The notes under the pieces: model-generated
Databases searched by the model: none
What the model was told of the DNA's origin: nothing
What the model saw: only the letters and a program-made list of their open reading frames with translations
Part shown: in pieces, positions 43,141-50,887 of the stretch
Layout of the letters: each line of letters starts with the position of its first letter
Position numbering within the stretch: the first letter of the stretch is position 1
Origin: an uncultured Roseburia sp.
GTDB taxonomy: Bacteria > Bacillota > Clostridia > Lachnospirales > Lachnospiraceae
Assembly: GCA_947652855.1 (NCBI GenBank)
Contig: CANTEO010000001.1
Span: forward strand, 62,001-126,000
DNA length: 64,000 nt
Reading direction: 5' to 3'
Made by a program: the position numbers and the translations under genes

Positions 43141-44196
43141 ATGAGACAGTTTTTTGGCATGAGCCAGAGGGGAAGCTTGGATGAGGCTCTTTCTGGGCTT
43201 AGGAACCCGGAGTTCATCATGTTGTTTTCAAATGAGGCTCAGTTTGAGGCGCACGTAACGGCTCTTGAAAAAAGCTTTCCTAACGTTCCAAGCATCGGAT
43301 GCATTGGGATGAGCTACGACACCAGGATCGCTGAGAAGGGAGTGGGCGTCATCGCGTTTTTGGACGGAGTCAGCGCATCGGCCAATGTATTAGAGCGGGT
43401 GTCTAATATGCCGATTAAGTACATCGGGCGCATGGAGCGTGACCTGCAGGCTGTCAGAGCTGAGAGCCGGGATACTGTATGCATAGATTTTTGCACGGGA
43501 AACGACGCCTGCGCATTGACTACGATACATACTGCTTTAAAAAGAAGAAAAATATCTTTGGTCGGGGGAACCGGAGACGCGGGAAAGGTATCCGCCAACG
43601 GGACGGTGTATCAGGATGCGGTGGCCTATGCGATTGTCAAGAATCGGGGTGGGAAGGTAAAGACGTATAAGGAAAATATTTACCGTCCGCTTGGAAATTA
43701 CCGCTTCATTGCGTCGAATACGGATAAAGCCAAATATATGCTTGGCTCCTTGGACGGGAAGTCGGCGAAGCAGGTTTATCAGAATATCCTTCATGTGACG
43801 GACAGGGAGATATTGACGCAGACGTTTAAGAATCCATTTGGGAAATTAAACGGGGACGACATGGATATTATTTCCATAAAAGAAGTCAATGGCAATGCGC
43901 TTTCCTGCTTTCGGCAGGTGAATGACTCCGATGTCCTTGTTTTGCTGGAGCTTAGTGATTACAGGGCCACGGTAAAGGAGACCATTCAGCAGATCAGCAG
44001 AGATTTTCCGAAGCGTTCGGCTGTTTTTTCGGTCAACTGCCTATTCCGGTATAAGCTGTTCAGCGAACAGGGCTATATGCAGCCGTATTTGAAAGAGATG
44101 TCGGCGCTTGGCAGCCATGCGGGGTTCGTTGGGTACGGCGAGCATTATAATAACCGTTTTGTCAATCAGTCGATGACCTGTGCGGTGTTTGAGTAG
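43141..44196 (+). CDS. FIST N and C domain sensor protein
   Basis: A 351-aa cytoplasmic protein of the FIST family, small-ligand sensors found next to or fused with chemoreceptors and kinases. The N-terminal FIST domain (about 10-190) includes FPNVPSIGCIGMSYDTRI and LVGGTGDAG; the FIST_C domain (about 205-345) includes AVFSVNCLFRYKLF and AGFVGYGEHYN. The ligand is probably a small amino-acid-like compound by family analogy. It follows a strong promoter with a candidate operator and precedes a soluble chemoreceptor by 21 bases, so the two very likely work together. GGAGGCAGAGG lies before the ATG. Confidence 0.9.
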   Translation: MRQFFGMSQRGSLDEALSGLRNPEFIMLFSNEAQFEAHVTALEKSFPNVPSIGCIGMSYDTRIAEKGVGVIAFLDGVSASANVLERVSNMPIKYIGRMERDLQAVRAESRDTVCIDFCTGNDACALTTIHTALKRRKISLVGGTGDAGKVSANGTVYQDAVAYAIVKNRGGKVKTYKENIYRPLGNYRFIASNTDKAKYMLGSLDGKSAKQVYQNILHVTDREILTQTFKNPFGKLNGDDMDIISIKEVNGNALSCFRQVNDSDVLVLLELSDYRATVKETIQQISRDFPKRSAVFSVNCLFRYKLFSEQGYMQPYLKEMSALGSHAGFVGYGEHYNNRFVNQSMTCAVFE

Positions 44197-44217
44197 AAAG
44201 TGTAGGAGGGAGAGGCA

Positions 44218-45153
44218 ATGTTGTTTTCAAAGAAAATCAAGCAGAAGCAAGGGCGTAAGGAAGAGGACGGCCTTTATCCGGTATTGTATATGACGGACAG
44301 CTTGAAGGAATATCAAAAGGATCTGGTTGGGAAAGAAGTGGAGTCGCTGCGGGAGCTTGGGATGGTGGGCAGCTCGTTTGCCGGCGTGTTGAAGAAAGCG
44401 GATCATTTTCATGACAATTTACAGGAGTTTGGAAAGTCTTTTTCCAATATTAACGAGGTGGCGGGGCAGTTTGCGCAGGTACGGGAAGGGATTGCCCAGA
44501 CAGTGTCCGATACGCAGAATAAGGTGGAGGAGCTAAAAGACACCTCGATGCGGGTGGAGGAGTCCTACAGCAATATGGAGCATACGTTTCAGCAGCTTCA
44601 GGACGCCGTTACAGGGATTCGGCAGTGCATGGAGAAAATTGTGTCGATCGCGGATGAGACGAATATCCTTGCCATCAATGCATCCATTGAGGCGGCCAGG
44701 GCAGGGCAGGAGGGAAAAGGCTTTGCGGTGGTCGCGACAAAGGTAAAGGAGCTGGCGGAGGAGATCAAGGGGCTGGCCGGGGCGGTGGATTCCGGCATTC
44801 ATGAAGTGGAGAACGGCACGCAGCAGCTGAATGGGAGCATCTTGGCCTCTAAGAAAGCGTTAGGGCAAAACATTGACACGGTTAACGCCGCATACGAGTC
44901 GTTCCGCAACATTGAGGAGACTGCGGAAGGGGCCTCTTCTGTGCAGGCGGAGATTTCTGACGTGATTGAGGTTTCACAGAAAGAGCTTTCCGGCATTTAC
45001 CAGTTTTTTGATGAGCTGAAGCTTCAATACGGTGAGGTCGTGAAGCACATAAAATACGCAAGCAAGCTTGGCACGACGAAAAGCGCCATGTTTGAGGATA
45101 TCGACAATCTTCTGTCGCAGATTCCGTTGATTTTGCAGGAGGTTGAGCCGTAA
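44218..45153 (+). CDS. soluble methyl-accepting chemotaxis protein
   Basis: A 311-aa chemoreceptor signalling protein without membrane helices or its own sensor domain. It is almost entirely a coiled-coil hairpin; the conserved tip that contacts CheA/CheW is [21 protein letters not shown] followed by [19 protein letters not shown] sequence. Cytoplasmic chemoreceptors of this type receive input from partner proteins. The adjacent FIST protein is the obvious candidate. Output could be motility or another CheA-linked or kinase-linked pathway; no che genes are in the window. GGAGGGAGAGG precedes the ATG. Confidence 0.92.
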   Translation: MLFSKKIKQKQGRKEEDGLYPVLYMTDSLKEYQKDLVGKEVESLRELGMVGSSFAGVLKKADHFHDNLQEFGKSFSNINEVAGQFAQVREGIAQTVSDTQNKVEELKDTSMRVEESYSNMEHTFQQLQDAVTGIRQCMEKIVSIADETNILAINASIEAARAGQEGKGFAVVATKVKELAEEIKGLAGAVDSGIHEVENGTQQLNGSILASKKALGQNIDTVNAAYESFRNIEETAEGASSVQAEISDVIEVSQKELSGIYQFFDELKLQYGEVVKHIKYASKLGTTKSAMFEDIDNLLSQIPLILQEVEP

Positions 45154-45161
45154 AAGAAAGG

Positions 45162-45206
45162 GAATGGGAGATGCCGGGCTATGCTTGGCATCGAACATTC
45201 TTTTTT
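45162..45206 (+). terminator. intrinsic terminator after the chemoreceptor gene
   Basis: GATGCC/GGCATC (45170-45175, 45187-45192) form the inner stem and GAATG/CATTC (45162-45166, 45196-45200) the outer one, followed directly by TTTTTT. Confidence 0.8.
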
Positions 45207-45294
45207 ATAATACAGAAAAATGTCTTCCTATGGATAGGCGGAATGTGTTATGCTGATAGAAGGGAGGCGGAGGGATACTTTTAGGGAAAATAGA

Positions 45295-45363
45295 ATGAAC
45301 GAAGGCATAAGAACCCATGAGGCAATCGAATCGCTTCATGGGTTCTTTAATTTTTGTTCCTAA
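45295..45363 (+). CDS. possible 22-aa leader ORF over a terminator hairpin
   Basis: An ATG at 45295 preceded by AGGG (8-base spacing) opens 22 codons ending TAA at 45361-45363. The frame runs across the terminator stem at 45309-45347. No upstream promoter was convincingly identified. It may be a chance ORF; if translated it could affect hairpin folding, like a leader peptide. Confidence 0.2.
   Translation: MNEGIRTHEAIESLHGFFNFCS
45309..45355 (+). terminator. intrinsic terminator or attenuator upstream of the glycan cluster
   Basis: AAGAACCCATGA (45309-45320) pairs with TCATGGGTTCTT (45336-45347) over 12 bp and runs into TTTAATTTTTG. It lies before the cluster's own promoter, so it would stop read-through from upstream. 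Confidence 0.85.
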
Positions 45364-45408
45364 TGATTGCGGAATATGCTTTGGAAATAGATTTGCGAAA
45401 GGAAAATT

Positions 45409-45422
45409 CCTGAAAATTCAGG
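45409..45422 (+). promoter_or_regulatory. palindromic operator candidate abutting the -35
   Basis: CCTGAA-AA-TTCAGG is a perfect inverted repeat that ends one base before TTGACA. A dimeric regulator bound here would touch RNA polymerase. Confidence 0.55.
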
Positions 45423-45453
45423 TTGACAAATTTTTGTAGGGGGGGGGTAAAAT
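45423..45453 (+). promoter_or_regulatory. glycan-cluster promoter with G9 spacer
   Basis: Perfect TTGACA (45423-45428) and TAAAAT (45448-45453) separated by 19 bases. The spacer's last nine bases (45439-45447) are all G. Loss of two G residues would give the optimal 17-base spacing. The first cluster gene starts 63 bases after the -10. Confidence 0.75.
45439..45447 (+). repeat. G9 homopolymer in a promoter spacer
   Basis: Nine G residues directly before the -10 hexamer of the glycan-cluster promoter. Length change by slippage would alter the -35/-10 spacing. Confidence 0.9.
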
Positions 45454-45516
45454 GGGAATAATGAATCAGTTTCCAGGTGAGAAGAATTCTGACGGATGAG
45501 AGGGAAGGACAGGGAT

Positions 45517-46452
45517 ATGAAGCTTTTTCTTAAGAAAGCGGCGGTGACAGGCGGAAGCAGCGCGGTTGGCCTTGCCCTCATTCAGAAGCTTTTAAGCGAG
45601 GGAGTTGAGGCGCTTTTGCTGCAGCGCAGGGAATCGGAAAGGCGGAAGCTTTTGCCTGCGCACAGGCTTTTGAACGTGGAGCTTTGCTCATTGGAGGAGC
45701 TGGATGCATATGTGCCTGCGGCGGGCGGCTATGACGCGTTTTTTCATTTGGGATGGGCTGACAGCGGCAAAGACAGGCGGGACGACTTGGACGCGCAGTT
45801 AAAAAACGTGGGCTACTCATGCAATGCGGTAAGGCTGGCCCATAGGCTTGGGTGCAAGGTGTTTGTAGGCGCGGGCAGTCAGGCGGAATATGGCAGGAAG
45901 GATGCGCCGATGGGGCCGGACACTCTTTGCGTGCCGGAAAACGCTTACGGCACAGCGAAGCTTTGCGCGGGCCATGCCACTAAGCTGATGTGCAGGGAAT
46001 ATGGGATGCGTCACAATTGGGCGAGGATTCTAAGCGGGTACGGCCTCCACGACAATATGCGCTCAGTCTTAAATTCCACTATTTTAAAAAGCATGAGGGG
46101 AGAGCGGCCGACGTTTTCCGAAGGAAATCAGATCTGGGACTTTACCTATATGGACGATATCGCGGACGCGCTGTTTTCCATTGCGGAAAGGGGAGCGGAC
46201 GGCGTCAGCTACCCCATAGGGAGCGGGGATGCGAGGCCCTTGAAAGAATATTTGACGGTTTTGTGCAAAAAATTAGGGAACTTAGAAGACGCGGAATTTG
46301 GAAACCGTGCGTATGATAAATCCCAGACAATGCATTTGGAGGCGGACATCCGCAGGCTTCAGGAAGATACGGGATGGAACCCTAAGGTGAAGTTTGAGGA
46401 TGGGATTGAACGTGTCATTGCATTTCATAAAAAACAGTTAGGGCGGGCATGA
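45517..46452 (+). CDS. NAD-dependent epimerase/dehydratase (extended SDR)
   Basis: A 311-aa extended short-chain dehydrogenase acting on a nucleotide sugar. The Rossmann motif is VTGGSSAVG near the N-terminus, the catalytic Tyr-Lys pair lies in AYGTAKL, and [11 protein letters not shown] plus [10 protein letters not shown] are typical of sugar epimerases/dehydratases/4-reductases. The start MKLFLKK has AGGGAAGG about 8 bases upstream; an in-frame ATG at 45496 is the alternative. As first gene of the cluster it probably shapes the sugar used by the aminotransferase and ketoisomerase downstream. The exact reaction cannot be assigned. Confidence 0.88.
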   Translation: MKLFLKKAAVTGGSSAVGLALIQKLLSEGVEALLLQRRESERRKLLPAHRLLNVELCSLEELDAYVPAAGGYDAFFHLGWADSGKDRRDDLDAQLKNVGYSCNAVRLAHRLGCKVFVGAGSQAEYGRKDAPMGPDTLCVPENAYGTAKLCAGHATKLMCREYGMRHNWARILSGYGLHDNMRSVLNSTILKSMRGERPTFSEGNQIWDFTYMDDIADALFSIAERGADGVSYPIGSGDARPLKEYLTVLCKKLGNLEDAEFGNRAYDKSQTMHLEADIRRLQEDTGWNPKVKFEDGIERVIAFHKKQLGRA

Positions 46453-46481
46453 CGGAAGATGGCTCGGCGCAGGGGTGGGAC

Positions 46482-47591
46482 ATGAACGTATTATTTGCAG
46501 ATTTTAGGCCAATGCACGAAGAGGTTCGCAGTGAGTTGGATGAGGCGTATCGGAGGGTGATGGATCGCAGCCGGTTCATTCAGGGAGAGGAATGCGCGGC
46601 GTTTGAGAGGGAATTTGCGGCCTATTGCGGCGCAGGGCATTGCGTGGGCGTGGCAAGCGGCCTGGACGCGCTTTGCCTGCTTTTACGGGCGCTTGGGATC
46701 GGAGCGGGGGATGAAGTGATCCTTCCGTCAAATACCTTTATCGCCACGGCGTTAGCCGTGACGTATGCAGGGGCCGTTCCGGTGTTCGTGGAGCCGGAGT
46801 GGGAGAGCTGCAATATAGATCCGGGCAGGATTGAGCCTGCCGTCACAGAACGGACGAAGGCCATCATTGCCGTGCATTTACAGGGGCGCGCCGCGGATAT
46901 GGACGCGCTGCAAGAAATCGCTAAGAGGCATCGGCTGTTCTTGCTGGAGGATGCGGCGCAGGCCCATGGAGCCACCTATAAAGGGAGACGGGCGGGCGCG
47001 TTGTCGGACGGGGCGGCGTTTAGCTTTTACCCGGGAAAAAATCTGGGGGCGTTGGGCGATGGGGGCTGCGTCGTCACGAATAATAAGCGATTGGCGGATA
47101 AAGTGCGCGCACTGGGGAATTATGGCTCCGATTTCAAATACCATCACATTTATAAAGGCGTAAACAGCAGGCTGGATGAACTGCAGGCCGCATTTTTGCG
47201 CGTGAAGCTTTTGAGGCTGGATCGGTGGAACCGGGAGCGCCAAAAGATTGCGGCCCGGTATTTAACGGAAATAAAAAATCCATGCATTAAGCTCCCGTTG
47301 CCGTCCTCGGAGGAATACGGGCATCTGTATCATGTGTTTGCGGTGCGGTGTGAGGCCAGGGACGAATTGGAGCGCTATTTAAGCGAAAAAGGCGTCTGTA
47401 CGGTAAAGCACTATCCGATTCCGATGCATCTGCAGGAGGCGTACAGGGATTTGCGCCTTCCGGCCGGCTCGCTGCCTGTTGCGGAAAAGATCAGCAGGAC
47501 AATACTAAGCCTCCCTTTGTTTTATGGGATGACCCCGGATGAGGCCGCGTATGTGATAACTGCCATCAATGAATTTCAGTGCGGAGGATAA
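46482..47591 (+). CDS. DegT/DnrJ/EryC1 sugar aminotransferase (FdtB/QdtB-like)
   Basis: A 369-aa PLP-dependent transaminase that puts an amino group on a nucleotide keto-sugar, using glutamate. The PLP lysine is Lys186 in [24 protein letters not shown] and the LDELQAAFL segment are family hallmarks. The start [11 protein letters not shown] follows AGGGGTGGG; an ATG at 46449 overlapping the previous stop is possible. The next gene is a 3,4-ketoisomerase 3 bases later, a pairing known from synthesis of dTDP-3-amino-3,6-dideoxyhexoses (Fdt/Qdt pathways). A 3-amino sugar is therefore the likely product. Confidence 0.9.
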   Translation: MNVLFADFRPMHEEVRSELDEAYRRVMDRSRFIQGEECAAFEREFAAYCGAGHCVGVASGLDALCLLLRALGIGAGDEVILPSNTFIATALAVTYAGAVPVFVEPEWESCNIDPGRIEPAVTERTKAIIAVHLQGRAADMDALQEIAKRHRLFLLEDAAQAHGATYKGRRAGALSDGAAFSFYPGKNLGALGDGGCVVTNNKRLADKVRALGNYGSDFKYHHIYKGVNSRLDELQAAFLRVKLLRLDRWNRERQKIAARYLTEIKNPCIKLPLPSSEEYGHLYHVFAVRCEARDELERYLSEKGVCTVKHYPIPMHLQEAYRDLRLPAGSLPVAEKISRTILSLPLFYGMTPDEAAYVITAINEFQCGG

Positions 47592-47594
47592 GAG

Positions 47595-48011
47595 ATGCAG
47601 ATTGTGAAATATGTGTTCAGCCAGCATGGAGACGACAGGGGGCAGCTCATTGCCTTGGAAGAATATAAGGACATCCCTTTTGAGATCAAGCGCGTGTACT
47701 ATATGTATGACACGAAGGAAGGGGTGCGGCGCGGATTTCATGCCCATAAGAATTTACAGCAAATTTTGGTATGCGTGCATGGAAGCTGCGATATCCTTTT
47801 GGATAATGGAAAAGAAAAAAAGATCATTTCTTTAGAAAAGCCGTATGAGGGGCTGTATGTCCCGAATGATATGTGGCGGGAGATGTATCATTTTTCAGAA
47901 GACGCGGTGCTTTTGGTGCTGGCGTCAGACATTTACAGAGAGGAGGACTACATAAGGGATTACGACAAATTTTTGGAATTTTTAAATGAGAGAGAGGAGG
48001 GAAAACGATGA
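47595..48011 (+). CDS. WxcM/FdtA-type sugar 3,4-ketoisomerase
   Basis: A 138-aa cupin enzyme that isomerises a dTDP-4-keto-6-deoxyhexose to the 3-keto form. DDRGQLIALE and RVYYMYD are conserved in FdtA/QdtA. The active-site histidines are in RRGFHAHKNLQQ (His49, His51). YVPNDMWREM is also typical. It supplies the 3-keto substrate for the preceding aminotransferase. It starts 3 bases after that gene, and its stop overlaps the glycosyltransferase ATG by 4 bases. dTDP-glucose 4,6-dehydratase (RmlB) is not in the window. Confidence 0.93.
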   Translation: MQIVKYVFSQHGDDRGQLIALEEYKDIPFEIKRVYYMYDTKEGVRRGFHAHKNLQQILVCVHGSCDILLDNGKEKKIISLEKPYEGLYVPNDMWREMYHFSEDAVLLVLASDIYREEDYIRDYDKFLEFLNEREEGKR

Positions 48012-49057
48012 TAAGCGTTGTGATTGGCATATATAATGGGGAAAAATATTTAAGCGACTGCATTGACTCTGTGCTGGCGCAGACATTTGAGGAGGTTCAG
48101 ATTGTCCTGGTGGACGACAAATCGTCCGACCGTTCCCTTTGCATTGCCCAGGAGTACGCGTCGAGGCATCCGGGCAAAATCAAGCTGATTGCGCAGGAAG
48201 AGAATCGGGGAGCCGGGAACACGTGGAATACGGGGATACAGGCCGCGGACGGCGAGTATGTCATGATGCTTGGCGACGATGACTGGCTGGATCCTGACTT
48301 ATGTGAAAAAATCCATGCCGCCGCGAGACATGGAAAGCCGGACATTGTGTTTACAGGGAAACGGGGATGGATTGAAGAGCGCAGCATCCTGTACAAGCCG
48401 TTCCCGAAAGGGTGCCTAGGTGAAATGACAGACGAAAAGAAGAAGACGGCCATGATACACTTGGCGAACGATCTGGGATTTGTGATTGCCGGGGCGTACC
48501 GCAAAGCGTTTTTGACAGAGCAGGGCTTGTCGTTTCCGCTGATTTCACCAGAGGATATCCCGGTGACGCTGCTGTTTGTGGCCTGTGCAAAGAAAACTGG
48601 AATGGTGGAGGATGGCTATTATAATTACAGGATCCATGAGGAATCCATCGTACATAGGAAAAATTCAGAGTTTTACCTGAATATACATAAAGCCGGCCTG
48701 CTGATGCGGCAGAACTTTATCGACCGAGAGCTGTATGGAGCGTTCCATGAGGAAGTGGAGTTCGCCTTTCTTTTAAGCGCCTATTATTTTACCGTCTACA
48801 ACGCCATGGCGCGGTATGATGAGCGTCCCGTCGGGCTGATGCGCAAAGTGAGGGACATCGTTTTGGAAGTGGCGCCGGATTGGAAGAAGAACGCATATAT
48901 CCCGCTCTGTTGGGACAGATGGAAATTTGAGCTGTTAAGGCTGAATGAGGAATCTCCACAGCGATTGGCGGACCGCTTTCCAGACTGCGATGCATTCATA
49001 AAAAAAGCGCGAAACGGAGAATTAAAGACGCTTTTCGGAGATTGGGGGGGGGTATAG
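48008..49057 (+). CDS. family 2 glycosyltransferase
   Basis: A 349-aa inverting GT-A glycosyltransferase that would add a sugar to the glycan chain at the cytoplasmic face. It begins MISVVIGIYNGEKYL. Nucleotide-binding aspartates are in VLVDDKSSD (Asp36, Asp37), and the metal-binding DxD-type motif is LGDDDWLDPD (Asp90-92). No membrane helices are evident. Its last codons run through a G9 tract (tgg ggg ggg gta tag), so length variation there would change the C-terminus and the distance to the next gene. Confidence 0.92.
   Translation: MISVVIGIYNGEKYLSDCIDSVLAQTFEEVQIVLVDDKSSDRSLCIAQEYASRHPGKIKLIAQEENRGAGNTWNTGIQAADGEYVMMLGDDDWLDPDLCEKIHAAARHGKPDIVFTGKRGWIEERSILYKPFPKGCLGEMTDEKKKTAMIHLANDLGFVIAGAYRKAFLTEQGLSFPLISPEDIPVTLLFVACAKKTGMVEDGYYNYRIHEESIVHRKNSEFYLNIHKAGLLMRQNFIDRELYGAFHEEVEFAFLLSAYYFTVYNAMARYDERPVGLMRKVRDIVLEVAPDWKKNAYIPLCWDRWKFELLRLNEESPQRLADRFPDCDAFIKKARNGELKTLFGDWGGV
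49044..49052 (+). repeat. G9 homopolymer at the GT2/TPP-enzyme junction
   Basis: Nine G residues cover the last codons of the glycosyltransferase and lie 10 bases before the TPP-enzyme ATG (49063), where a ribosome-binding site is expected. Slippage would alter the glycosyltransferase end and possibly translation of the next gene. Confidence 0.9.
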
Positions 49058-49062
49058 GATAC

Positions 49063-50886
49063 ATGAAGGTCTCGGACTTTGTGATTCGTTTTCTGAAGAG
49101 TCAGGGCATTGACTGCGCGTTTTTATTAAGCGGGGGCGGCATGATGCACCTCGTGGAGTCGTTAGGGAACAGCGGCATGGAATATGTCTGCTGCCATCAT
49201 GAGCAGGCTTGCGCCATTGCGGCTGCGGCATACAGCATGAAAAAAAATGCATTGAGCCTTTGCATGGTCACGACAGGCCCAGGGGGCGTCAATGCGCTGA
49301 CAGGGGTTGCCGCCGCATACATGGATTCCACGCCGGTGTTTTTTTTGTCGGGTCAGGTGAAGCGGGCCGATTTTGCAAGCCTAAGGGGCGTTCGGCAATT
49401 CGGGGCTCAGGAAAACGACATTGTGTCCATGGTGAGGCCGGTCACGAAATATGCCGCGGTCGTGACGGAGCCGGATGATATCCTGTACCATCTGCAAAAG
49501 GCCGTGCATTTTGCGTTAAGCAAAAGGAGAGGCCCGGTATGGCTGGATATCCCTCTGGATGTGCAGTCGGCTTTGATTGATGAAGACAGGCTGTGCCCGT
49601 TTGACCCAACGGAAGAGGGGGAGGAGGGCGCGCCGGATGCCGGCCGGGAGGCTGCTCTTAAGGAGGCGGTCAGGATGTCGGCGGGCCTGCTTGAAAACGC
49701 CAGGCGGCCGGTGTTTTTGTTGGGGCATGGGATCGGCGCCTCAGAGAGCGAGGCGGCGTTTCGGAAACTGAATGAAAGGCTTCAGGTTCCCGTCCTTGCG
49801 ACATGGCGCGCCCTGCACGTTTATGAAAGCGGGCATCCCCTGTTTTTTGGAAGCCCCGGCCTTCAGGCGCCCAGGTACGCAAACCTGATTTTGCAGGGGG
49901 CAGATCTTGTCATTGTCCTTGGAAGCCGCCTGGACAATATGATTACGGCTTTTAATGAGGGGCATTTCGCGTTTCGGGCGAAAAAGATCGTGGTGGACAT
50001 TGACGGGAATGAAGTCCGCAAGCTGAAAATGCCGGATCTCTTTCCTGTCGAGGCCGACGTAAGGCGGTATCTTGAGCTGCTTTTGGAGCAAAGCGGGGGC
50101 ATCTCTTTGCAGGACATGGGGCCTTGGAGGGATTGGTGCGGATGGGTCAGGCAGGAATATCCCCTTTGGAAAGAGAAGCAGCCCTGTGAAGCCGCGGGAA
50201 CGGATTTGTATCGGGCGACGGATGCAATTTCAAGGCTGGCCCAAAAGGAGGATACCGTCGTAGTTTCCTCCACCAGCAGATGCAACACGGCCGGGCATAT
50301 GGCGTTTTGCCATAAGGAAGGGCAGGCAGTGATCTCCTCTATGGGCATGGGCTCCATGGGGTTCGCGCTGCCGTCCGCCATAGGCGCGTATTTTGCGTCA
50401 GGCAGGAAACGGATTGTCATGATCGAGGGAGACGGCAGCTTTCAGCTGAATATTCAAGAGCTGCAGACGGTTTGCCAGTATGGGGTGAACGTGAAGATGT
50501 TTCTGTTCTGCAATGGGGGATATGCGGCCATTGCCTCTATGCAGGAGAGGAATTTTGCGGGGCATTATGTGGCGTGCAATCCGCAAAGCGGCGTTTCCAT
50601 GCCCGATTTAAAACGGATTGCGGACGCATACCATATACCATTTTACCGCATTGACAGCGACGATGAGGCCGAGGGGACGGTTCGGGAGGCGTTTGCCAGG
50701 GATGGGGCCGTGATTTGTGAGATTTGCGGCTCCATGCAGTTTGACGAGATTCCCAAGTGCATTTCAAGGGAAACGGAACAGGGAGAGCGCGTTTCGGCGT
50801 TTTTGGAAAATCCGTACCCATTTTTGGAAGAGGGGGAATTGGAGCGGATCTATCGGCAAATGGAAAGAACGTGCAAAGGAGAATGA
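49063..50886 (+). CDS. thiamine-diphosphate enzyme of the acetolactate synthase-like family
   Basis: A 607-aa ThDP enzyme with the three-domain POX/AHAS architecture: PYR domain with catalytic Glu47 in CCHHEQACA, a central Rossmann-like domain, and a PP domain with GDGSFQLNIQELQT (from residue 456) and FCNGGYA (GDG...N motif). It decarboxylates or ligates a 2-oxoacid. No ilvN or valine-pathway gene is near, so a housekeeping acetolactate synthase is unlikely. In a glycan cluster it may make an unusual oxoacid or branched-chain sugar part. The start MKVSDFVIRF follows a G-rich region and TAGGAT. Confidence 0.88.
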   Translation: MKVSDFVIRFLKSQGIDCAFLLSGGGMMHLVESLGNSGMEYVCCHHEQACAIAAAAYSMKKNALSLCMVTTGPGGVNALTGVAAAYMDSTPVFFLSGQVKRADFASLRGVRQFGAQENDIVSMVRPVTKYAAVVTEPDDILYHLQKAVHFALSKRRGPVWLDIPLDVQSALIDEDRLCPFDPTEEGEEGAPDAGREAALKEAVRMSAGLLENARRPVFLLGHGIGASESEAAFRKLNERLQVPVLATWRALHVYESGHPLFFGSPGLQAPRYANLILQGADLVIVLGSRLDNMITAFNEGHFAFRAKKIVVDIDGNEVRKLKMPDLFPVEADVRRYLELLLEQSGGISLQDMGPWRDWCGWVRQEYPLWKEKQPCEAAGTDLYRATDAISRLAQKEDTVVVSSTSRCNTAGHMAFCHKEGQAVISSMGMGSMGFALPSAIGAYFASGRKRIVMIEGDGSFQLNIQELQTVCQYGVNVKMFLFCNGGYAAIASMQERNFAGHYVACNPQSGVSMPDLKRIADAYHIPFYRIDSDDEAEGTVREAFARDGAVICEICGSMQFDEIPKCISRETEQGERVSAFLENPYPFLEEGELERIYRQMERTCKGE

Positions 50887-50887
50887 G

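Larger units (their letters stand above)
45154..45516. other. 363-bp regulatory gap before the glycan cluster
   Basis: It holds the chemoreceptor terminator (45162-45206), a possible 22-codon ORF (45295-45363) overlapping a second terminator hairpin (45309-45355), an operator-like palindrome (45409-45422) and a promoter whose spacer contains a G9 run (45423-45453). Confidence 0.75.

Noticed and set aside
49063..50886. Housekeeping acetolactate synthase (ilvB)
   Set aside because: There is no ilvN, ilvC or ilvD nearby, and the gene is tightly packed in a glycan cluster.
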